From positions 1 to 46,560 of the forward strand of contig CAJVYS010000010.1 in NCBI GenBank assembly GCA_913009875.1: DNA of 46,560 nucleotides, written 5' to 3'. The notes beneath the pieces were generated by a model, which searched no databases, had not been told where the DNA came from, and worked only from the letters and a program-made list of their open reading frames with translations. The first letter of the stretch is position 1. Each line of letters begins with the position of its first letter. Below are positions 6,899-18,396 of this stretch, piece by piece. The translations under genes were made by a program, and so were the position numbers. Origin of the DNA: an uncultured Gammaproteobacteria bacterium. Lineage in GTDB: Bacteria; Pseudomonadota; Gammaproteobacteria; SZUA-152.

Positions 6899-8414
6899 GC
6901 AGACGCTCGTTTCCCTCGTGCTGGTTGCCATCCTTGCCGGTGGCGGTGGCTACTGGCTGGCCTTGAACCAGCCCGCCTCCACAACCGCGACAGACAGCGC
7001 CCCGGCGGGTGAACGAAAACCGCTGTTCTATCGCAATCCCATGAATCCCGCCATTACCTCGCCGGTGCCCGCCCAGGATGAAATGGGCATGGATTACATT
7101 CCGGTGTACGCGGACAACGATAAGCCGAAAGAGAAAAAGGTGTTGTTTTATCGCAATCCCATGAATCCGGCCATTACCTCGCCGGTGCCGGCTCAGGATG
7201 AAATGGGCATGGATTACATCCCGGTGTATGCCGATGGCGGCGCCAGTGGTGATGAGCCAGTGGGCACGGTCAGCATCGATCCGGTGACGGTGCAGAACAT
7301 CGGCGTGCGTACCGCGCGTGCTGAACAGCGCAGCCTGAGCCACGCAGTGCGCGCCGTGGGACGGGTGGACTTCAATGAGGAACGGCTGGCGCGTCTGCAT
7401 CCGAAGACCGAGGGCTGGATCGAGGTGCTGCGTGTTTCCACTACCGGTTCGGTGGTGAAGAAGAATGACATCCTGCTCAGCATCTATTCGCCGCAGCTGG
7501 TCTCCAGCCAGGAAGAATACTTACTGGCCCTGCATAACCTGCAGGTATTGAAGGACAGTCCCTACGAGGAAATCCGCCGCGGTGCGCAGGAACTGGCGGA
7601 TTCGTCGCGGGAACGGTTGCGTCTGCTGGACGTACCCGTGCATCAGATTCACGAATTGGAGACGACCCGCAAACTCATGAAGCGCATCCATATCCACTCG
7701 CCTTTTGATGGCACGGTGATCAAGGTGGGCGCGCGTGAGGGGCAGTATGTCACGCCAAAGACCGAGCTCTACATGCTGGCTGACTTGTCGCGGGTGTGGG
7801 TCTACGTGGATGTCTACGAAGAAGACCTGCCCTGGGTCAAGCAGGGAGACGAGGCTGAGATGCGTGTACGTGCCGTGCCCGGTCGCACCTTCCGCGGCAA
7901 GGTGGTCTACATCTATCCCTACATGGAGCGCAAAACGCGCACCGCCCGCGTGCGGTTGGAATTCGAAAATCCCGATTTGCTGCTAAAGCCGGAGATGTTT
8001 GCCAACATCACCCTGCGCTCCGGGCGAGTGGTCGACGCCGTGGTGGTGCCGAGTGAAGCCGTGGTGCGATCGGGTGAGCGTGATCTGGTCTTCGTCGTGC
8101 GTGAGCCGGGCAAGTTTGAGCCACGGCCGGTGACGCTGGGCCTGGCCTCTGGTGGCCTGGTGCAGATTATCGACGGCGTGAAGCCGGGCGAAGAGGTGGT
8201 GACCTCGGCGCAATTCCTCATTGACTCCGAATCCAAATTGCGTGAAGCCACGGCAAAAATGCTTGATGCTCTTGCCGGTGGTGCAGCGGGTGCGAACGGT
8301 GCCAGTGATGCCGAAATGGACATGGGTGATATGTCGTTAGATGACATGAAGATGGATGACATGAGCATGGATGAGCCGTCGATGAATGGCTCGAATTCGC
8401 ACGAAGGTCACTAG
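6891..8414 (+). CDS. cusB: CusB-like periplasmic adaptor with two tandem metal-binding domains (set 1)
   Basis: Membrane-fusion protein of the RND pump, 507 residues from the ATG at 6891, which has GAAGAGG before it and overlaps cusC; an in-frame ATG at 6876 and an earlier upstream frame are less likely. An N-terminal membrane anchor (SLVLVAILAGGGGYW) is followed by two nearly identical heavy-metal-binding domains (residues about 45-75 and 85-115, each with FYRNPMNPAITSPVPAQDEM). Then come the barrel-sandwich and hairpin region (KTEGWIEVL, SIYSPQLVSSQEEYL), beta-barrel (VWVYVDVYEEDLPWVKQG) and a Met/Asp-rich tail (DMGDMSLDDMKMDDMSM). CusB normally hands Cu(I)/Ag(I) from the periplasm to CusA. 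The domain duplication and Met-rich tail are unusual. Confidence 0.85.
   Translation: MNKQTLVSLVLVAILAGGGGYWLALNQPASTTATDSAPAGERKPLFYRNPMNPAITSPVPAQDEMGMDYIPVYADNDKPKEKKVLFYRNPMNPAITSPVPAQDEMGMDYIPVYADGGASGDEPVGTVSIDPVTVQNIGVRTARAEQRSLSHAVRAVGRVDFNEERLARLHPKTEGWIEVLRVSTTGSVVKKNDILLSIYSPQLVSSQEEYLLALHNLQVLKDSPYEEIRRGAQELADSSRERLRLLDVPVHQIHELETTRKLMKRIHIHSPFDGTVIKVGAREGQYVTPKTELYMLADLSRVWVYVDVYEEDLPWVKQGDEAEMRVRAVPGRTFRGKVVYIYPYMERKTRTARVRLEFENPDLLLKPEMFANITLRSGRVVDAVVVPSEAVVRSGERDLVFVVREPGKFEPRPVTLGLASGGLVQIIDGVKPGEEVVTSAQFLIDSESKLREATAKMLDALAGGAAGANGASDAEMDMGDMSLDDMKMDDMSMDEPSMNGSNSHEGH
7023..7235 (+). repeat. tandem duplication of the metal-binding domain within cusB
   Basis: Two 93-bp units (7023-7115 and 7143-7235) are nearly identical in DNA and protein, with a period of 120 bp. 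The differences are mostly synonymous, which points to a fairly recent duplication or to gene conversion. The second pump set has only one unit. Confidence 0.85.
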
Positions 8415-8423
8415 GAGCTCATC

Positions 8424-11400
8424 ATGGTACAAGCAATAATCAACGCTTCCCTGCGCGACAAGTTCCTGGTCCTGATTGCCACGGCAATTTTTGTGGCGGG
8501 TGGTATCTGGGCGGTAAAAGATACGGCGCTGGATGCTATTCCGGATCTTTCCGATGTGCAGGTCATCATCTTCACCGAATTCCCCGGTCAGTCACCGCAG
8601 GTGGTGGAAGATCAGGTGACCTATCCATTAACCACGGCCATGCTGGCCGTGCCCAATGCCAAGGTGGTACGAGGTTACTCCTTCTTCGGCCTGTCCTTTG
8701 TCTATGTCATCTTCGACGATGGCACCGATATGTACTGGGCGCGATCTCGTGTGCTGGAGTATCTGAATTATGTTAGCGGCCGTCTGCCGTCCGGCGTCTC
8801 GCCAGCCTTGGGGCCGGATGCCACGGGTGTTGGCTGGATCTATGAATACGCCCTGGTTGATCGCACAGGAAATCATGACCTGTCGCAACTGCGTTCGCTG
8901 CAAGACTGGTATTTGCGTTATCCCCTGCAGACTGTCGAAGGTGTGTCCGAGGTGGCCTCGGTCGGTGGTTTTGTCAAACAGTACCAGGTCGAAGTCGATC
9001 CGCAGGCGTTGCTGGCCTATAACATTCCCCTATCAACGGTGAAACGGGCGATTCAGCGCTCCAATAATGATGTGGGTGGCAAGCTGGTGGAAATGGCCGA
9101 GACCGAATACATGGTCAGGGCCAAGGGCTATCTGCGTGGCATCGAAGACCTCAAGTCCATTCCGCTGGCGGTGAGTGAAGACGGTACGCCGGTGCGCCTG
9201 GAAGATGTAGCCCAAGTGCACCTGGGGCCGGAGTTGCGCCGTGGTTTGGTGGAACTCAATGGTGAAGGCGAGGTGGCAGGGGGCATTGTCATCATGCGCT
9301 TCGGCGAGAACGCCCTTACCACCATTGAGGGGGTACGTAAAAAACTCGCCGAGCTGGCCAAGGGGCTGCCGGAAGGGGTGGAGATCGTGCCGGTGTATGA
9401 CCGCGGTGATCTTATTGAGCGCGCGGTAGACAATCTGATAGAGAAGCTGGTTGAGGAATCTATTGTGGTGGCCATCATCGCCATCGTTTTCCTGCTCCAT
9501 GCCCGTTCCGCACTGGTGGCTATCATCACCCTGCCGATCGGCATCCTGCTCGCATTTATTGTTATGCGCTGGCAGGGTATCGACGCCAATATCATGTCTC
9601 TGGGTGGTATCGCCATCGCCATCGGTGCCATGGTGGATGGGGCTATCGTGATGATAGAAAACGCCCACAAACATCTGGAACATGCCGTCGATCGCAAGGG
9701 CGGCAAGCTGGATAGCAACGAACGTTGGGAGGCGGTGGGCGAGGCCTCGCGTGAGGTAGGGCCGGCGCTGTTTTTTTCCCTGCTGATTATTACTGTGTCG
9801 TTCCTGCCGGTATTTACCCTGCAGGCGCAGGAAGGGCGATTGTTCGCACCGCTGGCCTTTACCAAGACCTATGCCATGGCCGCTGCGGCATTGTTGGCCA
9901 TCACCCTGGTGCCGGTATTAATGGGCTATTTTATCCGTGGCCATATCATGCCCGAGGCGAAAAACCCGGTGAACCGTGCATTGCACTGGTTGCATTCGCC
10001 CACACTGCAACTGGCCATCAACTGGCGCTGGTCGATGGTGATCGCCGCGGGGCTGCTGCTTGCCGTTACCTGGGTGCCGCTCAGCCAGCTCGGCAGTGAG
10101 TTCATGCCGCCGCTGGATGAGGGCGATATTCTCTACATGCCATCAACCTATCCCGGCATATCCATCACCAAGGCCAAGGAAATCCTTCAACAGACGGACA
10201 AGATCATCAAGACTTTTCCTGAGGTGCACCATGTGTTTGGCAAAGTGGGGCGTGCGGACACGGCTACCGACCCGGCACCGTTGGCGATGATCGAGACCAC
10301 GATACGCCTCAAGCCGAAGGATCAATGGCCGGATCCGACCAAGACCACCAAAGAGCTGATGACCGAAATGGATGCAGCGATCAAGTTCCCGGGCCTCGCC
10401 AATGCCTGGACCATGCCCATCAAGACGCGTATCGACATGCTCTCCACCGGCATCAAGACGCCCATCGGTATCAAGGTCAGTGGGCCGGATCTTAATGTGC
10501 TGGAAGATATCGCCACGGATATCGAGCAGGCCCTGAAACAGCTGCCCGATACCTTGTCTGCCTTTGGTGACAAGGCCGCCGGTGGTTACTATCTGGATTT
10601 CGATATTGATCGCGAAGAGGCAGCGCGTTACGGATTGACGACGGGTGATGTGCAGGATGTTATCGCCATCGCCATTGGTGGCATGAATGTGACGGAGACG
10701 GTGGAGGGGCTGGAACGCTATCCGGTCAATATTCGTTATCCGCGTGAGCTGCGTGACAACCTTGAACAGCTGAAAGAAGTGCTCATCCCCACGCCCACCG
10801 GTATACAGATTCCATTGACCCTGGTGGCGGAGTTAAAGCTGCGCCGTGGCCCGCCTTCCATCAAGAGCGAGAATTCGCGGCCCAATGCCTGGATCTATGT
10901 GGATATCAAGACATCGGATATTGGTGGTTATGTCGCCGAGGCCAAACAGGTTGTTGAATCCCAGGTGAAAATCCCACCGGGTTATACGTTGATGTGGTCG
11001 GGACAGTTTGAATACATGGAGCGTGCTGCGGAGCGTCTGCGCATTGTGGTGCCGGTCACTCTGCTGATCATTTTTCTGCTGCTGTATTTTAATTTCCGCA
11101 ATATCACTGAACCGCTGGTGGTCATGCTGTCCATTCCCTTTGGGTTAATCGGCGGCTTCTGGCTGGTGTACTGGCTGGGTTTTAATATGTCCGTTGCCGT
11201 GGTGGTTGGTTTCATTGCCCTGGCTGGGGTGGCGGCGGAAATCGGCGTGCTGGTGCTGACGTTCATCGACCATGAAGTGGCGCGCCGGCGCCGGGAATTT
11301 GGTGGCGTACTGACGTCAGAGCAGATCATGACCGCCGTCCACCGCGGCACCTCGGAACGTGTGCGCCCCATCGCCATGACGGCCACCGCGATTATTGCCG

Positions 11401-11615
11401 GTCTGCTACCCATTATGTGGGGTACGGGTACCGGTTCGGGCGTGATGCAACGCATTGCCGCCCCCATGGTGGGCGGCATGGTGACGGTGACGCTGCTCTG
11501 TCTGCTGGTGCTGCCGCTGATCTACGGCATGGTGATGCAGTGGCAGGAAAAAGGTCGCCGGAAACGTCTGCAAAAACAGGATGAGAAAACACTGCAATCT
11601 GAATCCGGCCATTGA
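8424..11615 (+). CDS. cusA: CusA-like Cu(I)/Ag(I) RND transporter (set 1)
   Basis: Inner-membrane proton-driven RND pump of the heavy-metal (HME) family, 1063 residues, twelve membrane helices around two large periplasmic loops. The three methionines that bind Cu(I)/Ag(I) in E. coli CusA are present: M572 (LYMPSTYPG), M622 (PLAMIETT) and M672 (RIDMLSTG). The proton-relay helix reads GAMVDGAIVMIENAHK, the monovalent-cation version rather than that of CzcA. Other family marks are DALPDLSDVQV-like DAIPDLSDVQV and YPGISITKAKE. It starts 9 bp after cusB and closes the pump operon; a long palindrome follows. The second copy at 35618-38818 is of almost equal length. Confidence 0.92.
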   Translation: MVQAIINASLRDKFLVLIATAIFVAGGIWAVKDTALDAIPDLSDVQVIIFTEFPGQSPQVVEDQVTYPLTTAMLAVPNAKVVRGYSFFGLSFVYVIFDDGTDMYWARSRVLEYLNYVSGRLPSGVSPALGPDATGVGWIYEYALVDRTGNHDLSQLRSLQDWYLRYPLQTVEGVSEVASVGGFVKQYQVEVDPQALLAYNIPLSTVKRAIQRSNNDVGGKLVEMAETEYMVRAKGYLRGIEDLKSIPLAVSEDGTPVRLEDVAQVHLGPELRRGLVELNGEGEVAGGIVIMRFGENALTTIEGVRKKLAELAKGLPEGVEIVPVYDRGDLIERAVDNLIEKLVEESIVVAIIAIVFLLHARSALVAIITLPIGILLAFIVMRWQGIDANIMSLGGIAIAIGAMVDGAIVMIENAHKHLEHAVDRKGGKLDSNERWEAVGEASREVGPALFFSLLIITVSFLPVFTLQAQEGRLFAPLAFTKTYAMAAAALLAITLVPVLMGYFIRGHIMPEAKNPVNRALHWLHSPTLQLAINWRWSMVIAAGLLLAVTWVPLSQLGSEFMPPLDEGDILYMPSTYPGISITKAKEILQQTDKIIKTFPEVHHVFGKVGRADTATDPAPLAMIETTIRLKPKDQWPDPTKTTKELMTEMDAAIKFPGLANAWTMPIKTRIDMLSTGIKTPIGIKVSGPDLNVLEDIATDIEQALKQLPDTLSAFGDKAAGGYYLDFDIDREEAARYGLTTGDVQDVIAIAIGGMNVTETVEGLERYPVNIRYPRELRDNLEQLKEVLIPTPTGIQIPLTLVAELKLRRGPPSIKSENSRPNAWIYVDIKTSDIGGYVAEAKQVVESQVKIPPGYTLMWSGQFEYMERAAERLRIVVPVTLLIIFLLLYFNFRNITEPLVVMLSIPFGLIGGFWLVYWLGFNMSVAVVVGFIALAGVAAEIGVLVLTFIDHEVARRRREFGGVLTSEQIMTAVHRGTSERVRPIAMTATAIIAGLLPIMWGTGTGSGVMQRIAAPMVGGMVTVTLLCLLVLPLIYGMVMQWQEKGRRKRLQKQDEKTLQSESGH

Positions 11616-11624
11616 ATACGCCAC

Positions 11625-11697
11625 GTAGGAGCGGACCCTTGGGCCGCGATAAACGCACCCTTGGGGAAATCATCGCGGCCCGGGGGTCCGCTCCTAC
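11625..11697. repeat. 73-bp palindromic intergenic repeat
   Basis: Outer arms of 14 bp (GTAGGAGCGGACCC at 11625-11638, complement at 11684-11697) and inner arms of 10 bp (GGGCCGCGAT at 11641-11650, complement at 11672-11681) form a long hairpin. The GTAGGAGCGG end is typical of REP-like repeats of gammaproteobacteria. It may protect the cusCBA mRNA or end it. Confidence 0.75.
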
Positions 11698-11773
11698 AGG
11701 GTATGACGGGTTCCACGCCGTGGAACCATTGAACGACAACCAAGTTGACAAGTTGAATAGAGGAGAAAGTACG

Positions 11774-12289
11774 ATGCGCAAGACACTGATGGCACTGACT
11801 ATTGCCGGACTCATGGGCGGGCTGTCCGTCACTCAGGCCTCGCAAGGCCATGACCATGATGGTGGTATGAAACACGATGATCGCGGCGGCATGAAACATG
11901 ATGGCATGAAGCATGACGATCATGAAGGCATGCAGCACAGAGATCATGCCAAGAGCGGCCACAAGTCGGACGGCATGTTTCTGAAAAAGAAGCAGATCGA
12001 TGGTTACGCCGTCAGCTTCCATGTCATGAAACCCGCCGACGGTCCCTCCATGGGCGGCACCCACCACGTCATGATCAAGGTGGAAAAGGGTGGCAAGCCG
12101 GTTGACGGCGTAGTTATCAACAGCAAGGTTGTCTATCCGGATGGGAAAAGTGACAGCAAAAAAACCATGAAAATGGGTGGTTGGTATATGGCCGGATACA
12201 ACATGCATGACAGCGGTAAACATCAGCTGATGATTTTATTCAAGACCCCCGATGGCAAGAAGCACAAGGGTGGTATTTATTATCCATAG
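11774..12289 (+). CDS. His/Met-rich periplasmic protein with YtkA/FixH-like domain
   Basis: A 171-residue secreted protein. The ATG at 11774 is preceded by GAGGAGA and begins a signal peptide (TLMALTIAGLMGGLSVTQA); the longer upstream frame runs through the palindrome and is not used. Residues about 22-60 are a His/Met/Asp repeat region (GHDHDGGMKHDD, MKHDGMKHDDHEGM), then an immunoglobulin-like domain (DGYAVSFHVM, GGTHHVMIKVEKGGKPV, GWYMAGYNM) resembling YtkA/FixH-type domains. It probably binds copper or silver in the periplasm and may replace CusF, which is missing here. This function is inferred from composition and position. Confidence 0.65.
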   Translation: MRKTLMALTIAGLMGGLSVTQASQGHDHDGGMKHDDRGGMKHDGMKHDDHEGMQHRDHAKSGHKSDGMFLKKKQIDGYAVSFHVMKPADGPSMGGTHHVMIKVEKGGKPVDGVVINSKVVYPDGKSDSKKTMKMGGWYMAGYNMHDSGKHQLMILFKTPDGKKHKGGIYYP

Positions 12290-12311
12290 TTTGCAGGTAC
12301 CCTCTCAATAT

Positions 12312-12336
12312 TGCAGCAAGGTAATACCTTGCTGCA
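12312..12336. other. perfect 12-bp inverted repeat downstream of the His/Met-rich gene
   Basis: TGCAGCAAGGTA and its complement are separated by one base. No T run follows, so it may be an mRNA-stabilising hairpin or a weak terminator. A second near-perfect dyad, TAACTAACGTTAATTA, lies at 12412-12427, 21 bases before the next ATG, and could be an operator. Confidence 0.5.
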
Positions 12337-12448
12337 GGCTGAGGCGGGTTGCTGAAAACAGTCAGCATGATAATGCATCCGATTATTCAATTATGAATGG
12401 ATCGATAGATTTAACTAACGTTAATTAGATGGTAATCAAGGAAAGAAT

Positions 12449-13147
12449 ATGCCCGAAATCATACCCAATTGGCACCCTATATTCGTGCATTTTACGGTTG
12501 CCCTGTTGTCGCTGTCGGTGATCCTGTTTGTTGTGGTCAATTTCATCAGCGGCCCCTTGCGTGAGCAATGGCTTGTCGTCGCGCGTTGGTCACTCTGGTT
12601 TGGCGCCGGCATTACCCTGTTTACCGCTGTGGCCGGGCTATATGCCTATAACACAGTGGCACACGACACCCCATCGCATGAGGCCATGACCGAACATCGC
12701 AACTGGGCCATTACCGTCATCATTCTGTTCCCGCTGCTGGCCGTCTGGGCGGCCTGGTGTGTGCGCAGTGGAAAGGAACTTGGCAAGGGCTTTGTCGCGC
12801 TGATGCTGGTTGGTGGATTGTTGCTGCTTTCCACTGCATGGCATGGCGGCGAGGTCGTATATCGCTATGGCCTGGGTGTGATGTCCCTGCCCAATGTCGA
12901 CTCGCATGGACATGGGAGTGACGATGGTGGTCAAGCCCATGGACATGGTGACGGTGAATCATCGGCTGGCGGTGATGAACATGCTCATGAATCGAAGGCG
13001 GGTGCACCGGCGGATGATGGGCATGACCATGCCCACGATGCGGGTGAGAGTGAAATGGATGATTCGATGATGGATTTCAGTGGCATGGATGAAGGTCTTG
13101 AAGAGGGCTCAACGGCCCACGGTGATACGGGCGATCATGCTCACTAG
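12449..13147 (+). CDS. DUF2231-type inner-membrane protein with His-rich tail
   Basis: A 232-residue protein with four predicted membrane helices in residues 10-140 (HPIFVHFTVALLSLSVILF opens the first) and a long acidic, His-rich C-terminus (GHGSDDGGQAHGHGDG, DDGHDHAHDAGESEMDD). The NWHPIFVHF opening is the mark of DUF2231, a family of unknown biochemical function often seen with metal-transport or cytochrome genes. The His/Asp tail could bind metal ions. It sits 9 bp before the metal-sensing MerR gene and probably shares its transcript. AAGGAAAG serves as ribosome site. Confidence 0.65.
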   Translation: MPEIIPNWHPIFVHFTVALLSLSVILFVVVNFISGPLREQWLVVARWSLWFGAGITLFTAVAGLYAYNTVAHDTPSHEAMTEHRNWAITVIILFPLLAVWAAWCVRSGKELGKGFVALMLVGGLLLLSTAWHGGEVVYRYGLGVMSLPNVDSHGHGSDDGGQAHGHGDGESSAGGDEHAHESKAGAPADDGHDHAHDAGESEMDDSMMDFSGMDEGLEEGSTAHGDTGDHAH

Positions 13148-13155
13148 GAGGTTTT

Positions 13156-13587
13156 ATGTTTACGGTTTCCGAGCTGGCCACGCGGGCCAGCGTGACACCC
13201 GATACGGTGCGTCATTATGTGCAGATCGGTCTTCTTCTGCCGCGGCGAAACCCTGATAACGGCTACAAGCTGTTTGAACCGGCCGACGTTCAACGGCTGC
13301 TTTTCGTGCGTCAGGCGAAAAGCCTGGGATTCACGCTGAGCGAGATTCGGGAGATTCTCGGTCATGCCCAGCAGGGCGAGTCCCCCTGTCCGCGCGTGCG
13401 TGAAATTATCCACCGGCGCATCACTGAAAATCGTCGTCACCTCGATGAGTTGATAGCTTTACAACAACGCATGGAGCTGGCACTGGATAGCTGGGAGGCG
13501 ATGCCTGACGGTATGCCGAGTGGAGATTCAGTGTGCCATCTCATCGAGGAAGTAATCATCCCTGCAAGCTCTCGATACGATGCTTGA
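13156..13587 (+). CDS. MerR-family metal-responsive regulator
   Basis: A 143-residue regulator: winged-helix DNA-binding domain (FTVSELATRASVTPDTVRHYVQIGLL), then the dimerisation helix and metal-binding elements with cysteines in SPCPRVRE (near residue 77) and SVCHLIEE near the end. MerR proteins twist promoters with 19-20 bp spacers; two such promoters lie close by, at 13584 (P-type ATPase) and 16100 (fatty acid cyclopropane synthase). Cu(I)/Ag(I) sensing is likely from the target genes, but the cysteine arrangement also resembles the broader CadR/ZntR group, so the inducer is not certain. Confidence 0.8.
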   Translation: MFTVSELATRASVTPDTVRHYVQIGLLLPRRNPDNGYKLFEPADVQRLLFVRQAKSLGFTLSEIREILGHAQQGESPCPRVREIIHRRITENRRHLDELIALQQRMELALDSWEAMPDGMPSGDSVCHLIEEVIIPASSRYDA

Positions 13588-13615
13588 CTTGTGGGCAGCG
13601 CATAGGTTCTAGACT
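13584..13615 (+). promoter_or_regulatory. MerR-type promoter of the Cu+ ATPase gene
   Basis: TTGACT (13584-13589) and TAGACT (13610-13615) are separated by 20 bp, the overlong spacer that MerR activators need. The spacer has an imperfect dyad, ACTTGTG-7 bp-CATAGGT. The -35 box overlaps the stop codon of the MerR gene. Confidence 0.65.
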
Positions 13616-13660
13616 GGGTTTGAACATCCTTTAATCGCCCATCGGGCTAAGGAGCTGGCA

Positions 13661-16069
<2,409 letters not shown>

Positions 16070-16099
16070 GTAGATAGGTTTTGATCGCTTGAGTATTGC

Positions 16100-16131
16100 T
16101 TGACCTGTGTCTTGCACCCATGTCCTAACCT
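16100..16131 (+). promoter_or_regulatory. MerR-type promoter before the cyclopropane fatty acid synthase gene
   Basis: TTGACC (16100-16105), a 20-bp spacer, then TAACCT (16126-16131). The layout and the CTTGACYTGTG start are shared with the ATPase promoter at 13584, so the same regulator may act here. Confidence 0.5.
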
Positions 16132-16176
16132 CTGAATATGAGCGTAAAACAGGCTTTATGAACAGGAGGATGAATC

Positions 16177-17505
16177 ATGCAAAAGGTGGTGAATCAAACA
16201 AATCTGAATCTCGGTGCAGTATCTTTGGATGCCCGTCATGTCAGTGTGCAGGTCGATGCCGGGCGCGCCATTGTTTCCCTTTTGCTGGCCGGATACACAG
16301 GTGAGGTGGCGGTTCAGCTGTGGGACGGTAATCTGGCTGCAGGCAACGAGGATGCAGCTTGCCGGCTGGTGTTCCATCACCCGGGCGCACTGCGTGACTT
16401 GATCTTGCGCCGCAATCTCGTTCGCCTGACCGAGTTTTATCTGGCGGGGCGGATCGATGTCATCGGTGACATGGAAGGTCTGTTCAGTCTTGCGCCGCAT
16501 CTGTCGGGATTGAAGCTGTCGTGGCGGGATAAGTGGCAATTAATCTCTCTCGCATTGCGTCTGCCGGCCAGCCGGATGCACTTGGCCCGGGAAGGTCTGG
16601 AGCATGATAATTCCCGCGCCACCATCGCTCATCATTATGACGTGGGAAATGCGTTTTACCAGCTGTGGCTGGATCCGGAAATGGTCTATTCCTGCGCCTA
16701 TTTTCTGCACCGGGATGAGTCACTGGCCGAGGCCCAACAGAACAAGCTGGACTATATCTGCCGCAAGCTGCGCCTGTCACAGGGGCAGACACTGCTGGAT
16801 ATCGGCTGCGGCTGGGGCGCACTGGCCATTTGGGCGGCACGTCATTATGGTGTCCAGGTGCATGGCATCACCCTCAGTGAGGCCCAGTACCGTTTCGCCC
16901 GCCAGCGGGTCGAGGAAGAGGGTTTATCCGATCAGGTCACCATTGAGCTGCGTGACTACCGTGATCTGCCGCAGGATGTCCAGTATGACCGCGTGGTCAG
17001 TGTCGGCATGTTCGAGCATATCGGGATAAAGAATTTCCCCACCTACTTCTCCCTGGTGAAGCGCGTGCTCAAACCCGGTGGTCTGTTCCTCAACCACGGC
17101 ATATCCAACGAGGCCGGCTGGCGACGCACCCAACTGACCCGTTTCATCAATCGCTATATTTTTCCCGACGGTGAGCTGACCTCCATCAGCAGGGTATCGC
17201 AGGCGATGGAAGGGGCGGGCTTTGAAGTGGTCGATGTTGAGGGACTGCGCAGACACTACGCGCTAACGTTACGCCACTGGGTCAAGGCCCTGGTCGAGAA
17301 AAAAGAACAGGCGGCCAAGCTTTCCAGCGAGGAAGCCTATCGCCTCTGGAAGCTTTACATGGCCGGCTGTGCCTACTTCTTTGATGCCGGTGAGATCAAT
17401 GTCTATCAGGTACTGGCCGGGCATGCCGGCCAACCACTCGATATGCCACTGACGCGCGATGATCTGTATTGCACCACTGTCAGTGTAATGAAGCGGGGAG
17501 AGTGA
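16177..17505 (+). CDS. cyclopropane-fatty-acyl-phospholipid synthase family methyltransferase
   Basis: A 442-residue enzyme that adds a methylene group from S-adenosylmethionine to unsaturated acyl chains of membrane phospholipids, a change made under stress. It has the N-terminal lipid-binding domain of the family (about residues 1-130), the segment HYDVGNAFYQLWLD, VYSCAYF, the SAM-binding motif LLDIGCGWGALAIWA and MFEHIG, as in Cfa. Longer than E. coli Cfa by about 60 residues. AGGAGGA is the ribosome site. The MerR-like promoter suggests control by metal stress. An HD-GYP gene follows after 36 bp. Confidence 0.85.
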   Translation: MQKVVNQTNLNLGAVSLDARHVSVQVDAGRAIVSLLLAGYTGEVAVQLWDGNLAAGNEDAACRLVFHHPGALRDLILRRNLVRLTEFYLAGRIDVIGDMEGLFSLAPHLSGLKLSWRDKWQLISLALRLPASRMHLAREGLEHDNSRATIAHHYDVGNAFYQLWLDPEMVYSCAYFLHRDESLAEAQQNKLDYICRKLRLSQGQTLLDIGCGWGALAIWAARHYGVQVHGITLSEAQYRFARQRVEEEGLSDQVTIELRDYRDLPQDVQYDRVVSVGMFEHIGIKNFPTYFSLVKRVLKPGGLFLNHGISNEAGWRRTQLTRFINRYIFPDGELTSISRVSQAMEGAGFEVVDVEGLRRHYALTLRHWVKALVEKKEQAAKLSSEEAYRLWKLYMAGCAYFFDAGEINVYQVLAGHAGQPLDMPLTRDDLYCTTVSVMKRGE

Positions 17506-17541
17506 CGTTAAGGCTCCCGATAATGAAGGAGGGCGTGAAAA

Positions 17542-18372
17542 ATGAATCAGCAAACTCAGACATGCCGCTGGTGCGGCCAACGAACATCTGAATCCAGTTA
17601 TGCCTCTGAGTATAACGGTGCATTTTGCTGCGAGGGATGTTTTCTGGGCTATATGAGTCAGCAGCGCTCCCTACGCGAACGCGATGCCACCCAGCTGGCC
17701 CTGGTCGAGGCGCTGGCGGCGGCGCTCGATGCGCGCGAACGGGAGACCGGCATGCACTCCAAACGGGTTGCCTGTCATACCCAGGTGCTGGCGCACCATT
17801 TCAGTCAGGATGATGACTGGCTGCAGCAGGTCTACTGGGGATCACTGCTGCATGATATCGGCAAGATTGCTATTCCTGATGCTGTATTGCTCAAGGAAGG
17901 TCCGTTGAGTGAGGAAGAGTGGTCGATCATGCGCAGTCATCCGCAACGCGGGCACGACATTGTCGCTGGCCTTCCCTTTATGACGAGAGCGGCGGAGATC
18001 GTGCTTTGTCACGAGGAACGTTATGACGGCGGTGGCTATCCGCAGGGCCTGGCTGGTGATGCCATCCCCTGGGGTGCACGGCTATTTGCCGTTATCGATA
18101 CCCTGGATGCGATGACCTCCGACCGGCCCTACCGCCAAGGTCTGCCATTTGATGAAGCGAAGGCTGAAATCCTGCACATGAGCGGCAGCCAGTTTGATCC
18201 CCGCGCAGTGGAAGCCTTTGTTGCCGAGGAAGCGATGTTGCGGGAAATGGTTGAGGTGAAATGCGCGATAACGCCCGAACCGTACCAGTCTGCGGAGATG
18301 CGCAGGGTGGACGGAGAGACTGTGGCGTACTACCACATGAAGACGCACCGTGGGCGTGGATATCACGTCTGA
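17542..18372 (+). CDS. HD-GYP cyclic-di-GMP phosphodiesterase-like protein with zinc-ribbon head
   Basis: A 276-residue cytoplasmic protein. Residues 8-40 have CRWCG and CCEGCF cysteine pairs, a probable zinc ribbon or metal-sensing head. The rest is an HD-GYP domain: SLLHDIGKIAIPD, IMRSHPQRGHDIV, the HHExxDGxGYP motif present as CHEERYDGGGYP, and FAVIDTLDAMTSDRPYR. The first His of the HHE triad is Cys, so metal binding and activity could be altered. HD-GYP proteins usually break down cyclic-di-GMP. An AAGGAGGG ribosome site precedes the ATG. Together with a PilZ protein at 21175 it suggests cyclic-di-GMP signalling linked to this island. Confidence 0.8.
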   Translation: MNQQTQTCRWCGQRTSESSYASEYNGAFCCEGCFLGYMSQQRSLRERDATQLALVEALAAALDARERETGMHSKRVACHTQVLAHHFSQDDDWLQQVYWGSLLHDIGKIAIPDAVLLKEGPLSEEEWSIMRSHPQRGHDIVAGLPFMTRAAEIVLCHEERYDGGGYPQGLAGDAIPWGARLFAVIDTLDAMTSDRPYRQGLPFDEAKAEILHMSGSQFDPRAVEAFVAEEAMLREMVEVKCAITPEPYQSAEMRRVDGETVAYYHMKTHRGRGYHV

Positions 18373-18396
18373 GGGAAACACGTTCCTTACCCTGTG

